Below, in pieces: positions 47,832-58,960 of a stretch of 64,000 bases of DNA. The notes beneath the pieces were generated by a model. That model did not search any database. It saw only the letters and a list, made by a program, of their open reading frames with translations, and was not told the origin of the DNA. Numbering within the stretch: the stretch's first letter is position 1; every line of letters starts with the position of its first letter. Source of the DNA: Margaritifera margaritifera (lineage: Eukaryota; Mollusca; Bivalvia; Unionida; Margaritiferidae); assembly GCA_029931535.1 (NCBI GenBank), contig JAQPZY010001561.1, forward strand, positions 3,837,001-3,901,000. The letters are read 5' to 3'. Position numbers and translations under genes: made by a program.

Positions 47832-48640
47832 ATGTCTATGGATTTCACAGTTGTTACAACCATACATTTTTATAGCATGAATGAATGATGTTCCTTTTGA
47901 GGAAACAAAAGGACTCTTTCCTTTATCCAAAAATTTAATAATAATGAAAATGTAATATTTTGTAAAACCACAAAAATGGATACCCAAGAAAATAATAGAA
48001 TTCACATTTGTTTTGCTTAACTCATTAACCCCTGGAGACTTTTTCATTTTCGCGTGAAATGGGGGTAGGCAACGCATTTTTGGGGTTACTTCTGAATTCA
48101 GCCAAACAGATCTGCTTAAGTAAGTTTATCGTTTAGCTGGATGCTTAGGTGTATCAGAAACATTGTTTTTCATTGGCTATTATGCTCGCACATGTGTAGA
48201 AGGGTAAAAGTTGACTTCTTTTTTTTTTTTTTTTTTCGTATTGGACCCCCGATTTTTGTGTCCTGGCGCCATTTTTGCTCCAAATCTCAAACTTATCCTA
48301 CTTTTTGCAAAGGTTCATCTGTCTGTGTGCAGTTCAGATGGGTCTGCTTTAGATCTAAGGACAAAAAGTCTAAAATCCGGACACAAACTCCGGTTCTGCA
48401 ACTGTCAATTTTCGACCTAAAAAAATCGGGTCTAAAAAAATGCATTTTGTTCGCTGTACTTTTTAATGCGAGTAGAAAGTCAACATTATTTGGTATTATT
48501 GTAGAGCTACATCTGTCTACTTTCCTGCAATACCATTCACTTTAGTGTATCTTAAATGATGTTGATGTTACAGAGCTTGGAAGTAGGGTACAACCTCATG
48601 ACACGTAAACGTGGCGCTAGGGGTTAATGAGTTAACATTA
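47832..48640. other. Intronic, no recognised exon
   Basis: A poly(T) of about 18 at 48220-48237. Frames at 48141-48545 are not supported by any motif. Confidence 0.4.
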
Positions 48641-48646
48641 ACTTAC

Positions 48647-48700
48647 TCTTTTCCTGCCTCATCCCAGCTCTCAGAGAACATCGACTTGTAATAATCACAT
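48647..48700 (-). CDS. RCBTB: RCBTB1/2-like protein, small BTB exon
   Basis: This 54-nt micro-exon is too short for an ORF scan. It lies between acceptor TTTTGTCTTTCAG and donor GA|GTAAGT. It encodes CDYYKSMFSESWDEAGK, with split codons at both ends: arginine shared with the exon at 55121 and aspartate shared with the exon at 42702. R-C-x-x-F/Y-x-S-M-F followed by a short acidic loop is the expected BTB segment after the HKAVLKIR helix. A DIRS-type retroelement begins only about 120 bases upstream (at 48821) but leaves the acceptor region intact. Confidence 0.92.
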
Positions 48701-48820
48701 CTGAAAGACAAAACATTTTTTGAGAACTCGATTTATGGAGTAAATAGGTTTCTTTGACAATAATTACCTGATCATAGTACATCGTGAGTCCTTCTAGTAC
48801 CATGCTAATCGACCTGTCTC

Positions 48821-48870
48821 AAGTGAAAAAGACGTTAACGATATCCTTTGGCTTGTTTTAGCAATAAAAT
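48821..48870. repeat. DIRS left inverted terminal repeat
   Basis: AAGTGAAAAAGACGTTAACG and then CTTTGGCTTGTTTTAGCAAT. It pairs with 54210-54264 in inverted orientation with a few indels. Confidence 0.8.
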
Positions 48871-49154
48871 ACCAGGATGGAAGTCAGACAAGAGTGGTCC
48901 CTTCTTGGAAAGGGGGATTGGCACCAAATTCCATCATTTATCAGTAACTACTGGAGCAGAAGTGCATATTCTTCCAGGAATGATTGGGTAAGTATTATTG
49001 AAGAAAAGAATTTTACTCCAAAAACTGGTTTCTTCTTCAAATACATAATCCAATCACAATATGTTAGGGGAATAGGTAAGAGGTGGACAGAGTAACATCC
49101 CTTTTTTCTGGAGTTGAGCCTGGCTCTGATCTACTAATGTATACGAAGCAGTTT

Positions 49155-49775
49155 CAAATCTTGTGTGAGATATAGGCTTGGGTTAGCACAGATCAATAAT
49201 ATGTGAGATATAGGCAAGGGTTAGCACAGATCAATAATATGTGAGATATAGGCATGGGTTAGCACAGATCAATCTTATGTGAGATAGAGGCATGGGTTAG
49301 CACAGATCAATCTTAGTTGAGATATAGGCATGGGTTAGCACAGATCAATCTTATGTGAGATATAGGCAAGGGTTAGCAGAGATCAATAATATGTGAGATA
49401 GAGGCATGGGTTAGCACAGATCAATCTTAGTTGAGATATAGGCAAGGGTTAGCACAGATCGATCTTATGTGAGATACAGGCAAGGGTTAGCACAGATCAA
49501 TAATATGTGAGATAGAGACAAGGGCTATCAAAGATCAATCTTAGTTGAGATATAGGCAAGGGTTAGCACAGATCAATCTTATGTGAGATATAGGCAAGGG
49601 TTAGCACAGATCAATAATATGTGAGATTTAGGCAAGGGTTAGCACATATCAATCTTATTTGAGATATAGGCAAGGGTTAGCACAGATCAATCTTATGTGA
49701 GATATAGGCAAGGGTTAGCACAGATCAATCTTATGCAAGATATAGGCAAGGGTTAGCACAGGTTAATAAAGGGAT
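49155..49775. repeat. 38-bp minisatellite inside the DIRS element, about 16 copies
   Basis: Unit GAGATATAGGCAAGGGTTAG then CACAGATCAATCTTATGT. Alternating forms AATAATATGT, AATCTTATGT and AATCTTAGTT. It is probably an expansion of sequence already in the element or a later insertion. Confidence 0.95.
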
Positions 49776-49912
49776 TTGATCTTAATGAAATTGTTTTTTT
49801 TAGAGTAACATGCATCACTACAAAGCTACTGAGTGACCTGGGAAGGTAGCCTGTTCTGCTGCTGCTGTTGGTCCTACCAGGTAAAACAGAGCTTTTGGAG
49901 ATGAAAGGTATC

Positions 49913-50379
49913 TCATATAAAGGCTGAAGAGAGTGTTATATCAGACCTCTTTCCCATGGCTTGAATAATGTCAGTCAGGGAATAGTTTTGTTCGATCAAT
50001 ATGCTTGTAACACCTGCCTTAACATCATGAGCTGATATGCATAAGGAATTCATAAGGTTTTTGATTAATGCCCTGTTGGCTGAGTGGATAGCCCAACAAA
50101 TCCAGGATGGAAAAGCCTGAGCAGAAATAGCATCCCTTCCTTCGTTGAGTGGTAACAACAAGCAAGATATTCCTCTCTTTTGATTGGCTCAGTACATGTC
50201 AGGTACCACTTCAATGCCCTGACTGTCTCCTGAAGATACCCTTGGGAAGAAGGGTCAAATGAAGACAGCAGGTTCAAAATGAAAGATGAATTTTCTATGA
50301 GTGGAAGCCTGTTCTCGGCAATGAAACCTGGGGACAACATATGAGAAACAGAATCCTGATGGAACTGCAGACTGACCAC
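49913..50379 (-). pseudogene. DIRS tyrosine recombinase remnant
   Basis: Two overlapping minus-strand frames (50379-50065, 50161-49913) join by a frameshift. The upper one carries LIENSSFILNLLSSFDP and YLQETVRALKWYLTCTEPI, the usual DIRS stretch leading into the recombinase core. The lower one has ISAHDVKAGVTSILI (50035-49990) then YSLTDIIQAMGKRSDIT. H-x2-R of the catalytic box reads HDVK, so the second arginine appears to be lysine. A terminal tyrosine is not seen before the stop. The enzyme would recombine circular element DNA into the genome in intact relatives. Confidence 0.75.
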
Positions 50380-51249
50380 TAAGGCATGAATTTCAGACTG
50401 ACCAATAAGGCATGAATTTCAATGATTCTAACAGCTAAGGCTTGGGTAATTAGTAAGCAGATCTTACAAGATAGGTGAGTCTGCAAGGCTTACAGTGGTT
50501 TGAAGGGTGACTTCTTTAACCACATGAAAACCCAAGGTAAGTTTCATTTCAAAGGGCTATGGCCCTCAGTTGAGACAAGTAGACATTGGCTAGAAGGTCA
50601 AAGAGGTCATTGCTGTGGCCTATGTTCTTTCTTGATGGAAAAAAATAAGGAAATCATGAAATAGTAACCTTGGACAGTGACTGTGACTAACCTCCTCTCT
50701 TAAAAAGGCTACGGGAGAAAGTTTGTGATCTGCAGTAACAAAGCATTCAAAGGAGAGATGTTTCTCTGCTTGCTCCATAGAAGACTCTCCACTGCTTCTA
50801 ATAGGCTTCTAAAGTGGCAGGTCTTCTTGCTCAAGCAATTCTGTCTACCATTTGTTTGCAGATATGTTTCTTTCTGTGGGTCTGTTTAATATAAGCCAGG
50901 TGTGCAGGTTTAGCATTTTAGGATGGATAACCTGCATGCATGGTTGTTTTCAGCAGCTGTGGAGATTCAGTATTTCCCTGGAAATCTCTGCTGCTAGATT
51001 CAAGAGGTTGTTCATCCATGATTTCACCCACATGTTGAAAGCAATCATGATTAGTCTCCACCTGGATTCTCTCACCTCCTGAATGACCATGGAAATCAGA
51101 TGAGTTGTGGGAAGGACAAAAACAATGAGACTGTTCCAGATCATAAAAAGGGCATCAAGTGATCAGGCTTTCCATTTCTGAGAGTATGTAGACAAAGATT
51201 GGAAGCTTGGCATTCTACCTCATCAGAAAGGGATCAACAATGGATTGAC

Positions 51250-51680
51250 CCCAATGATTGAGGACTGCTTGATTCAGTCTAGACAGCAAATCTGCTATTG
51301 CATTGAACCTGCCTGGGATGTGGCAGACTTGAATATGGATTTGTCAATAATAACACATGGGCAAATCCCAAACAAGAAGGCAGATATATGAGGATCTGGT
51401 TCCCCCTTGTGTTTGGAGACATGTCACAACAGCAGAGTTGTCTGAAAGAATCTGTATGCCATGTTTAGATGGTGTCTTCTCCTGCTACAGCTGAAAGGCA
51501 TTCTTTATGACTTTCACCTCCAGGAGGTACTGTGCATACACTGCTCCTTACAAGACCAAGGCCCGCATGCTTAGAAGGAGGGCAGGAGATGGGCATCCCA
51601 GCCTCTCATACTGGCATTTATGCAAGCCGTGATTTCCAGTGGATGATGATGAAGCAGAGTGCCTGCTGTATGGTATGAGA
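51250..51680 (-). pseudogene. DIRS RNase H remnant
   Basis: Minus strand: ITACINASMRGWDAHLLPSF near 51645-51585, IQILSDNSAVVTCLQTQGGT at about 51457-51398, and VCHIPGRFNAIADLLSRLNQ at about 51334-51275. These match the DAS-x-GWGAHL, SDN-x-(T/A)VV-x-L-x-QGGT and HIPG-x-N-x2-AD-x-LSR signatures of DIRS RNase H domains. Stops and one frame change separate them. Confidence 0.85.
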
Positions 51681-51689
51681 GATCCTCCT

Positions 51690-53760
51690 ATTTGCCAAGA
51701 TGGAGCCTCATGGTGCATGGATGCCTGTTGTGTTGTGAGTAGAATTCTGGTGTTGTGTGTTGAAAATGATTACTAACACCCTTTCCTAAAGGAGTCTATT
51801 GTGAGATCTGAAGTCTTCATCCCTCCAAGATGTAAATGGGTGGTACATGCATGGCTTCATTTTCTGATGGAAAGAGTTCAGACGGGACAGAAACTGGGCT
51901 AAAATTAGTCCTTCTCTCCTTGCAATGTGTTGTCTCCTGCCCTTGGAAACTAGGTTTTTGCTAAAGAATACAATTTGGAGGATGGTTTCTCCATTGCAGG
52001 TGCCTCTGGTTGCTCATGGGAAATGAAGGCAGGCTGTGGGTTGCTGGGCCTGTATCTGTACAGACTTGTCTAGCTGGCAGCCTGTTTCTTGATCTCCATA
52101 TGGTCACAAAAAAAGGAATTCGAAGACAAAGGCTGAGATCTGATGGCTATTTTGTGATCTTGGAGCAGCGCAGACATGGATAGAAAGGCATCTCTCACTG
52201 CAAGCTGGAGGTGAATGGAAGCAGTGATATAACTGGAAAGTAAGTGGTGAGCTGCCCTATTCAGTACACAAACCATGTGCAAGACTGACGCCCACATGTG
52301 TCTCTTGGCAGGGTCTCAATGGTTGTATCTAGGTTATACTCAGCTGCTGAACAATACCTAATCAAGCTTGGAACCAAAAGCTAAAATATTGCAAACCAGA
52401 TGTTGCATGTCTTGAAACAGTTCCTGGTCCATGTGTACAGAAGATGACTTTGACATTCCCAAAACTACAATATGTCTGTCATTAGCTGGGACTTTGGTGT
52501 GGAAAACTGGCATATGCATGTTGCAGATGTCCAGACTGAAATAAGATGGTAGTCATTACTGTGAGAAGAAAGACCTGTTGACATCATGGAATTTCAAAGC
52601 AGTGCAAGATGTCTGCAATTCAACCTAACTGTGGTAACTGTTTGAGGAAAGGCTGGTCTTTCCCGTTTAAAATGTTGACAGAAGTAGGAATTCTATAGGT
52701 GACCATGGACAAAGAAGGAGGCAGACAACTTTGGTGGCAGTAGCCAGTAGACTTCTTCAATGGATGCACTACTGAAGGCTGAGTATTCCAAAGACATAGT
52801 TGAATTGGGTAGAGAAGAAGAGGCTTGCAAATGTATGTCTATGATGTCAGAGGTGTGGGGTTATAAAGAAGCATGGACTTGGGAAACAGGCAGTTGGAGA
52901 AATTAATGATCCTGGGAATCTGTCCATATTGGGAAACAGCAATCTCCAAGCACTGACTTTTAGTTCTGTCCAGTGTCTGAGACGGGCACTACATTTGTGG
53001 GGATGGGATATCACCATAATTGGTACTGGATTGCGATGAAACCAGTGATAGAATGATCCGGAGCCAATCCATGTTTCCTTTATAGGTTCGGTACTGGATA
53101 CCCAATGAGACTTGGATCACCAAATCTTGTGCCAGTTGTGCTGTGCATCCGTGACATAGTCTTGGCTGGAAGTGGCATGACTAGGTGTTGGACACCATTT
53201 ATACACTGGATCTGGGACTAGGTATGTCAGGATGACAAATCACTGAACCCCAGAACTGGTTGACTCAGGGTGTAAGTTGAGATGATGCCTGGGCTGTAGT
53301 AGACAATGTACAAGGCCAGCTGGTCAGGTCCTGAGACCCACTACTGGTCATCAAGGAACAGATTACCATAGCCAGTACAGGGGTGTATGTGCAATATTGA
53401 GTTGTCCAGGGCTGGTCAGTGTTGACCTCTGTATCGTGTTGGTATAAGCTCGGCAGTGTTAAGTGCTGGTAAGACAGGAAGAGTGTGGTGGCAAAGTGGG
53501 CAATCATAATGCAACAGTCATGTGGGGTACCTGCAAAGAATGCCAGACTTTTTTCTTCATCAGTGCCTTCTTGGCTTCAAGGATGATAGGATCTGCATCC
53601 TTTGAAGATCACTTTCTCTTGGCCAAAACTATCTGTCTTCCATCCAACAAATGCTGATTTCAAATATATGGTTTGACTGATGCTCAATACTGGTAATGTA
53701 GGTAGGGTGATTTTCTTAGGACCACATCTAATCCTACCCATTGTTACATGTATTTAAAGA
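51690..53760 (-). pseudogene. DIRS upstream pol/gag region, badly decayed
   Basis: Its position upstream of RNase H and phrases such as SLDICNMHMPVFHTKVP near 52545-52495 and RDAFLSMSALLQDHKIAIRS near 52200-52145 suggest the reverse transcriptase region. I cannot point to a YxDD box. No gag domain is recognisable. Confidence 0.45.
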
Positions 53761-54209
53761 GAAGAAAACAATGGCATACACAGGCAAAATCTGTCAAGCA
53801 TCAAACTAAGTTGACACTAAGAAAAAAAAAAAAAAAAACAACACCTGAGAGAATTACAGAAACTATCTAATTACTGAGAATAAACTATAATTTACTTTCA
53901 ATAAGATTATATAAGGCCAAGTACTGAGCTACTGACCATTAGAATAGAGAATTAAGATGGCACCTTATTGTATGATGAAATTGACAATTGAGATTCAAAG
54001 TATTCATCTATGATGAGCACAGAGTGAAATTCAGTGAGAAAATATAAGGCAAAAAAGGAAAGGTATTTGCAAGGTCTCTTGAGAGAATGTGCTGACAAGT
54101 ATAAATGGAAGTAGTAACACATGAATGACATGATTTGGCAACAATCACTCTATCCAACGGAAGACCATTCTTCTAACTTTTGTCTTGTTAACCAGATGAC
54201 AATTAAGTA

Positions 54210-54264
54210 ATTTTATTGCTAAAACAAACCAAAAGACGTGGTTAACATATTTTTTTTCCACTTG
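54210..54264. repeat. DIRS right inverted terminal repeat
   Basis: ATTTTATTGCTAAAACAAAC then CAAAAGACGTGGTTAACA; inverted match to the left end. Confidence 0.8.
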
Positions 54265-55115
54265 GGAGGGCTGGATTTGTGGGGTATGAAAGAACTCCTA
54301 ATGTTTGATGATTGGGTAATGTATTTGAAGAAGAAGATGGCTTACCAATTTGTTGTTTTTGTGGTCCATCATCATTGTCATCTTCGACATCATAATAATC
54401 ATCTTCAATAACATTGTCATAATTACCACTATCACCACCATCTTTTTTCCACTTCTTTTGCAAGTATTATTATCACAATTTTCAATGCTGCATTTTCTCA
54501 ACAACAACAAAAAAACCCAAAAAAACAAAAAAAACCGAGATTTATTATAACCATGCATATATACAGGTGGAAGTATATAGCAATGTTCAGATTTAATAAT
54601 GTGCATGTCATGTGCAGTTTCCACTGTTTATAATAATTTTAGCACTAAAATGCACATAGATGTGTCTGTCATTTTTGATGACTGTAGAGCTCATAATTAT
54701 ATTTTTAAAAGCAAGTTGTTCAAAATGGCATAACATATTTTAGTTAGTTTTAATACCTCAATTCTATCAGTTAATTCAAAGTATGTGACAAAAAATCAAA
54801 ACAAACGTATTCACTCAACAACAAATCAAAGTATTTCGTAACCTCTTACTATTCAATTATTGTGGAAGAATGGTAACAATGTTAAATAAATGCTGGAAAT
54901 TGTAAAAAGAAGTTAAAATTTCATGCCATGTTTTTAGATTGTTTTGAAACCTGGGGAGGTACATACAATCCATGACTAGTGAAGAAAATAGTGCTGTGTT
55001 TTTAAATATATTTCTTAGCTGAAATCTTCTAGAATCTGTAGAAGACTAACTTCTCTCAAAATCAGTTTTAGAAACTAGCCATTAGAAATATTACTTAGAT
55101 GATGACTTGAAAAAG
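54265..55115. other. Intronic, no recognised exon
   Basis: ATC/GAT-rich simple sequence at 54358-54440 gives overlapping acidic and isoleucine-rich frames on opposite strands (54242-54624). These are low-complexity artefacts. Confidence 0.45.
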
Positions 55116-55120
55116 CTTAC

Positions 55121-55191
55121 CTTATTTTTAGTACAGCTTTGTGTACATGTATTTCCTTTCCATTCACAATGAACTTGACATCACTTGTAGT
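55121..55191 (-). CDS. RCBTB: RCBTB1/2-like protein, start of BTB domain
   Basis: The 71-nt exon has acceptor TTTTTTCATAG and donor AG|GTAAGC. It is phase 0 at the start and phase 2 at the end. It encodes TTSDVKFIVNGKEIHVHK then AVLKIR. SDVxFxVxGxxIxxHKxxLxxR is the canonical opening of a BTB/POZ domain, used for dimerisation and, in this family, for cullin-3 binding. The next exon supplies the last base of the arginine codon. The intron towards 48700 is 6.4 kb and contains the DIRS-type element. Confidence 0.93.
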
Positions 55192-55199
55192 CTATGAAA

Positions 55200-57480
55200 A
55201 AACAAATAAAGTTAATATTTTTGAATTTGTTGGAGAAAATATGCAAAACATATATAAGTAAATGAAAGTATAGATGATACTGATGAGGAGATGAAGAAAA
55301 AGAGTGCCTTGTCACATGTCATGACATGACCAACATTAAGCTGTGTAAAAATCCTCATTATATACCTTTTGAGTGGAAAGCTCTTCAATATTTACTTCCC
55401 CCTGACTACTATGTGCCACTATACATTGCCACTATACCATGTCCACCATGAAGGCACTGATTACAGTTAATGATTACATATGTGCCTGATCCAAGAAAGT
55501 CTGAATAAAAGAAATGGCAACACTACAAACACTTCCATATTCCTTTATTGCTATCAATAAACTTCAACTGTGCAGAAAGCTCAAAATTTGTTTTCTTAAA
55601 CACTAAAGTAAACAGTTACATCAGAATATCAGTAAAAAAAAAATTACACTCCAATCGGAAATGTGGGAAAATGTACTGTCCTTTTAATTTAAATAAAATT
55701 TAGAATGAAATTTTCAAATTTTAACTTGTACTAGTACATTATGAAACTTGACAAATTGCATGATAAAAAAATGAGGCTGAATGCCGAAGTCACCAAAAAA
55801 TCACCAGCTGAAAAACTTCATGGTTTTTCATTTGCTGCTTCCTTGATATATCATTACAAGCGCGTGGCCATTATGACTACTTTCTTCCCTTACTTGAGAA
55901 TTGTAGAAAAAAATATACACTTCTTAGAATACAGTATTTTAAAAAAATTCATTGAAATATTGACTGATTTTTTGCAACTCTGTCATTGTAATTTTTGAAA
56001 TAAATAGTAATTTTCATTCATGCTATTTATGATAAGTAAATCCCTACATCTATGATTACTTATTCAATATATGAATGGGATAAAAATGAAAAGAAAATGA
56101 ACTAGAAAAAAATGAAAGGTTTATGTGGATGTTGGGTTCACAGGTGTTTTCATCATCTACAGTTCCCTTATCCTGCTTTTTAATTTTGTTGTAATAAACA
56201 TTTTGCTTTTTAATTTTGTTGTAATAAACATTTTGCTACGTAGTAAACCACATCGTATATACTGAAAATGTACAAATACACTGAAATTCAGTCATGATGA
56301 AAGTGACATATTTATTTATTTGATTAGTACAGCAAAATAATTTATATCTCTTACGTAAAAATCTGACATTAATCTGATTCAGTGTAATGAACTAAGTTTT
56401 ATTTATTGATCAATTAATATAATTATTTAGTTCATTATATTTTTAATTTATATAGATTAATTTTATGTGTTTATTAATATATTCATTTATATATCTACTT
56501 ATGTGATACAAATAAAACACCTCAGAAGAACTGAATGAAAGTGAAGGTATCAATATTATAACCTATTCTTAGTTTAGCTGACAAGATTGATAACTTGAAA
56601 ACACTTCATTTACTTGAGGAATGGTCATCAATTTGTTTATGTAAATATACCCTAATTTTCCAACATCTCAGCCATACACTCATGATGGAAATGAGTCTAT
56701 AGTCAGAAACAGCGCATAACTCTTATGAAAACAGTATACAAAGAATGGACAACATTGAAACCTGATGATGATGGCCAAAATATGTTTCACAGCAATCCAC
56801 TAAAAATTACACAAAATTAATGCATTCAGTTCCTAGACAAAAAGTACAACAACTCTTACAACTAGAGTTTATCAAAGGAACTGATGCTCTACTGGCTGAA
56901 AAGAATTTCCAGGAATCAAAGATACGACCATTTCTCCTATTCTTGTATTCTTTTTAACTGCCGAGTATTGAAACTATCTTCCTATTCCTGAGAAACTTCC
57001 ACATTAAAATATGGTAACAAAAATATTGTCTGTGTTCACAAGATACATGTCAAGTCCAGTACAAAATTCTTTGTCATAGTCTTTGACCTTGAACTTGATA
57101 TCATAGACAGAAAATCACTGAACTTTTCTCAGATAATGTCAAAATATACTAACATGCTAAGTTTGGTAAAAACTATAATTAATATTTGTTGGAAAAGAAA
57201 AGAAAGTTATTTAAGTGGCATAATTCCAGGCATTCATCTAATATATCCATAAACTGGGTTTGATAAAAATTCGTACTTGTTTATGTTATCATGCATAAGC
57301 CAGAACAGCTAAAAACCTGAGTCAAAACCTTTGACTTTAAAATTAATGTCAGAATGCTGACAATCAACTTGTTCAGCAGAATGCAACTAAAAAAAAAGTC
57401 TGGTCAAAATTCAATTGTACATGTATATGTCACTGTGTTGATAAGCTCCATGAAGTATAAAAATGCACGCAATAACCTTT
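55200..57480. other. Intronic, no recognised exon
   Basis: A 31-base direct duplication TGCTTTTTAATTTTGTTGTA plus ATAAACATT lies at about 56175-56235. Otherwise AT-rich. Confidence 0.45.
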
Positions 57481-57892
57481 GACTCGACCCTAATGCAACT
57501 TAGTTTTGGTTTTCAAAACTCCTTCACATATGCTCGGAATGTTGGTGGTCAGATCTGCACCATTTTCATTCAGAACCCAAAAATATTGAAAGAAGTGTTT
57601 TTGTGACCATTTTATTTCAATACTACCATTCATGCAAGTGGAGTAGTGATAACCAGATTTTATAGATAGCCACTAGGCTACAATGCTGGAGTTTAGATGA
57701 ACTCCATTTTCATTCAGAACCAGCTACATATTTCTACAAGAGTGTTTTAGTAAAAACCCAAGTCGATATGACCATCCATTCATGAGAAGCAGCCATATCA
57801 AGATTTTCAAGATGGCGATCAAGACAGCCATTTTGAAGGTTAGACCAGCATTATTTTAATATAGGAATAACTATTTATTGCAAGAAAAAAGT

Positions 57893-58080
57893 GCAGTGGG
57901 TCAGTGGTTAGTGTGCCACACTAGGAACTGAAAAGGCGAGGATTTTGAATCCTACTACTATATTTGCCTGATTTAGATATTGTGGTGTGTGCTTGAGCAA
58001 GACGTTTTACTCCAATTGATTTGTCATTAAATAACCCACCTGTGTTGATGTGCTGTAAAACACCAAACCAAACCAAAGGA
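57893..58080 (+). mobile_element. tRNA-derived SINE
   Basis: A-box-like GGGTCAGTGGTTAGTG (57899-57914) and B-box-like GATTTTGAATCC (about 57940-57951), then a GTGTGCTTGAGCAAGACGTT body and a CACCAAACCAAACCAAA tail (58061-58077). It interrupts a ~150-bp repeat. Confidence 0.7.
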
Positions 58081-58329
58081 AAGAAGTTTTTTTTGTGGGT
58101 TTTTTTTTCTTTTCTTTTTGTAAAATATCAGTATAGCCATCTATTAAGGAGAAGTAGCTGTTTCAAGATTTTTCAAATTTTGTCAAGTCACATTGGCATT
58201 AATTTTATTTAGGACCAACCACATTAAGTGAGAAAGCATTTCAGTGAAAACCCCATGATGATATGACCATCCCTTTAAGAGGAGTAGTGAAAAAAAGATT
58301 TTCAAGGTGGATACCACTTCCCAGCACCA

Positions 58330-58580
58330 TTTTTATTTAGGTTTTGTTTTCTGGGTTTAAAGCCATTTTTCAGCACATGATAGGCTATACATAGTGGCCA
58401 GTATATTTGGTGGAGGAAGAACCTGGGAAGAACCACCAACCCCCAGTAAGCTACTGGTAATCTTTCTTACATACCCATGCTGGCCAAGCCAAGACTTGAA
58501 ACCATGCTAGAATGAGGTTTAATATGAGTAATCTGTAAAGGTGAGCGCCTTAGACAACTCGTCCACCCAGGGCCACCTTT
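58330..58580 (-). mobile_element. tRNA-derived SINE, minus strand
   Basis: On the minus strand it opens CCTGGGTGGACGAGTTGTCT then AAGGCGCTCACC, a leucine/serine-tRNA-like head with an A box. It continues to a B-box-like GGTTTCAAGTCTTGG (about 58501-58487). A body with GGTTCTTCCCAGG and CTTCCTCCACC follows. No intact tail is seen. Confidence 0.65.
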
Positions 58581-58960
58581 ATTTAGGACCAACTAGATAT
58601 CATAAAAAGTTTCTTATGATCCATCTGTTCCGAAGAAGTAGCTATAACCAGATTTTCAATATGGCTATAATGGCGGCCACATTGTTGGTCTGATTGGCAC
58701 CATTTTTATTTAGAACCAACTACTGTATATATCATAAGAAATCTTTCAATGAAAACCCCACGTCACTACAAATATCAATTCTGGAGAAGTTGCGATAACA
58801 ATGGGGACAACCTGTCTTGAAAACTTTGTAGCTAACTGGTAACAATGTCCCTTTCAGTGGCAGGTTTCTTTTGAAGTGAGTAGACCCATGGCCATAAAAC
58901 ACTGAATGCTGAAATGATGATACCAACAATGTATGATGTTATTATATGGACGTGTATCAC

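Larger units (their letters stand above)
48821..54264 (-). mobile_element. DIRS-type retrotransposon, decayed, with inverted ends
   Basis: Inverted terminal repeats bound about 5.4 kb. The left end at 48821-48870 contains CTTGTTTTAGCAATAAAAT. The right end at 54210-54264 contains its complement ATTTTATTGCTAAAACAAAC, plus matching TTAAC and CAAGTG/CACTTG blocks further out. Inside, on the minus strand, lie remains of a reverse transcriptase region, RNase H (about 51.25-51.65 kb) and a tyrosine recombinase (49.91-50.38 kb). That order, with inverted repeats and no LTRs or integrase, defines DIRS-like elements. A 38-bp tandem array occupies the space between the recombinase and the left end. The element lies within one intron of the RCBTB-like gene, in the same orientation. 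Confidence 0.85.
57490..58960. repeat. Diverged ~150-bp repeats, interrupted by two SINEs
   Basis: Recurring phrases are CACCATTTTCATTCAGAACC / CACCATTTTTATTTAGAACC, then AGTGAAAACCCCATGATGAT, then AGTAGTGATAACCAGATTTT and an ATGGCGGCCAC-like end. Copies are seen near 57490, 57660, 58195, 58560 and 58680. They share GATCTGCACCATT with the 14.4-15.4 kb array. Confidence 0.6.

Noticed and set aside
54242..54624. Acidic D-rich and isoleucine-rich frames
   Set aside because: Sense and antisense readings of an ATC/GAT-rich simple-sequence patch.
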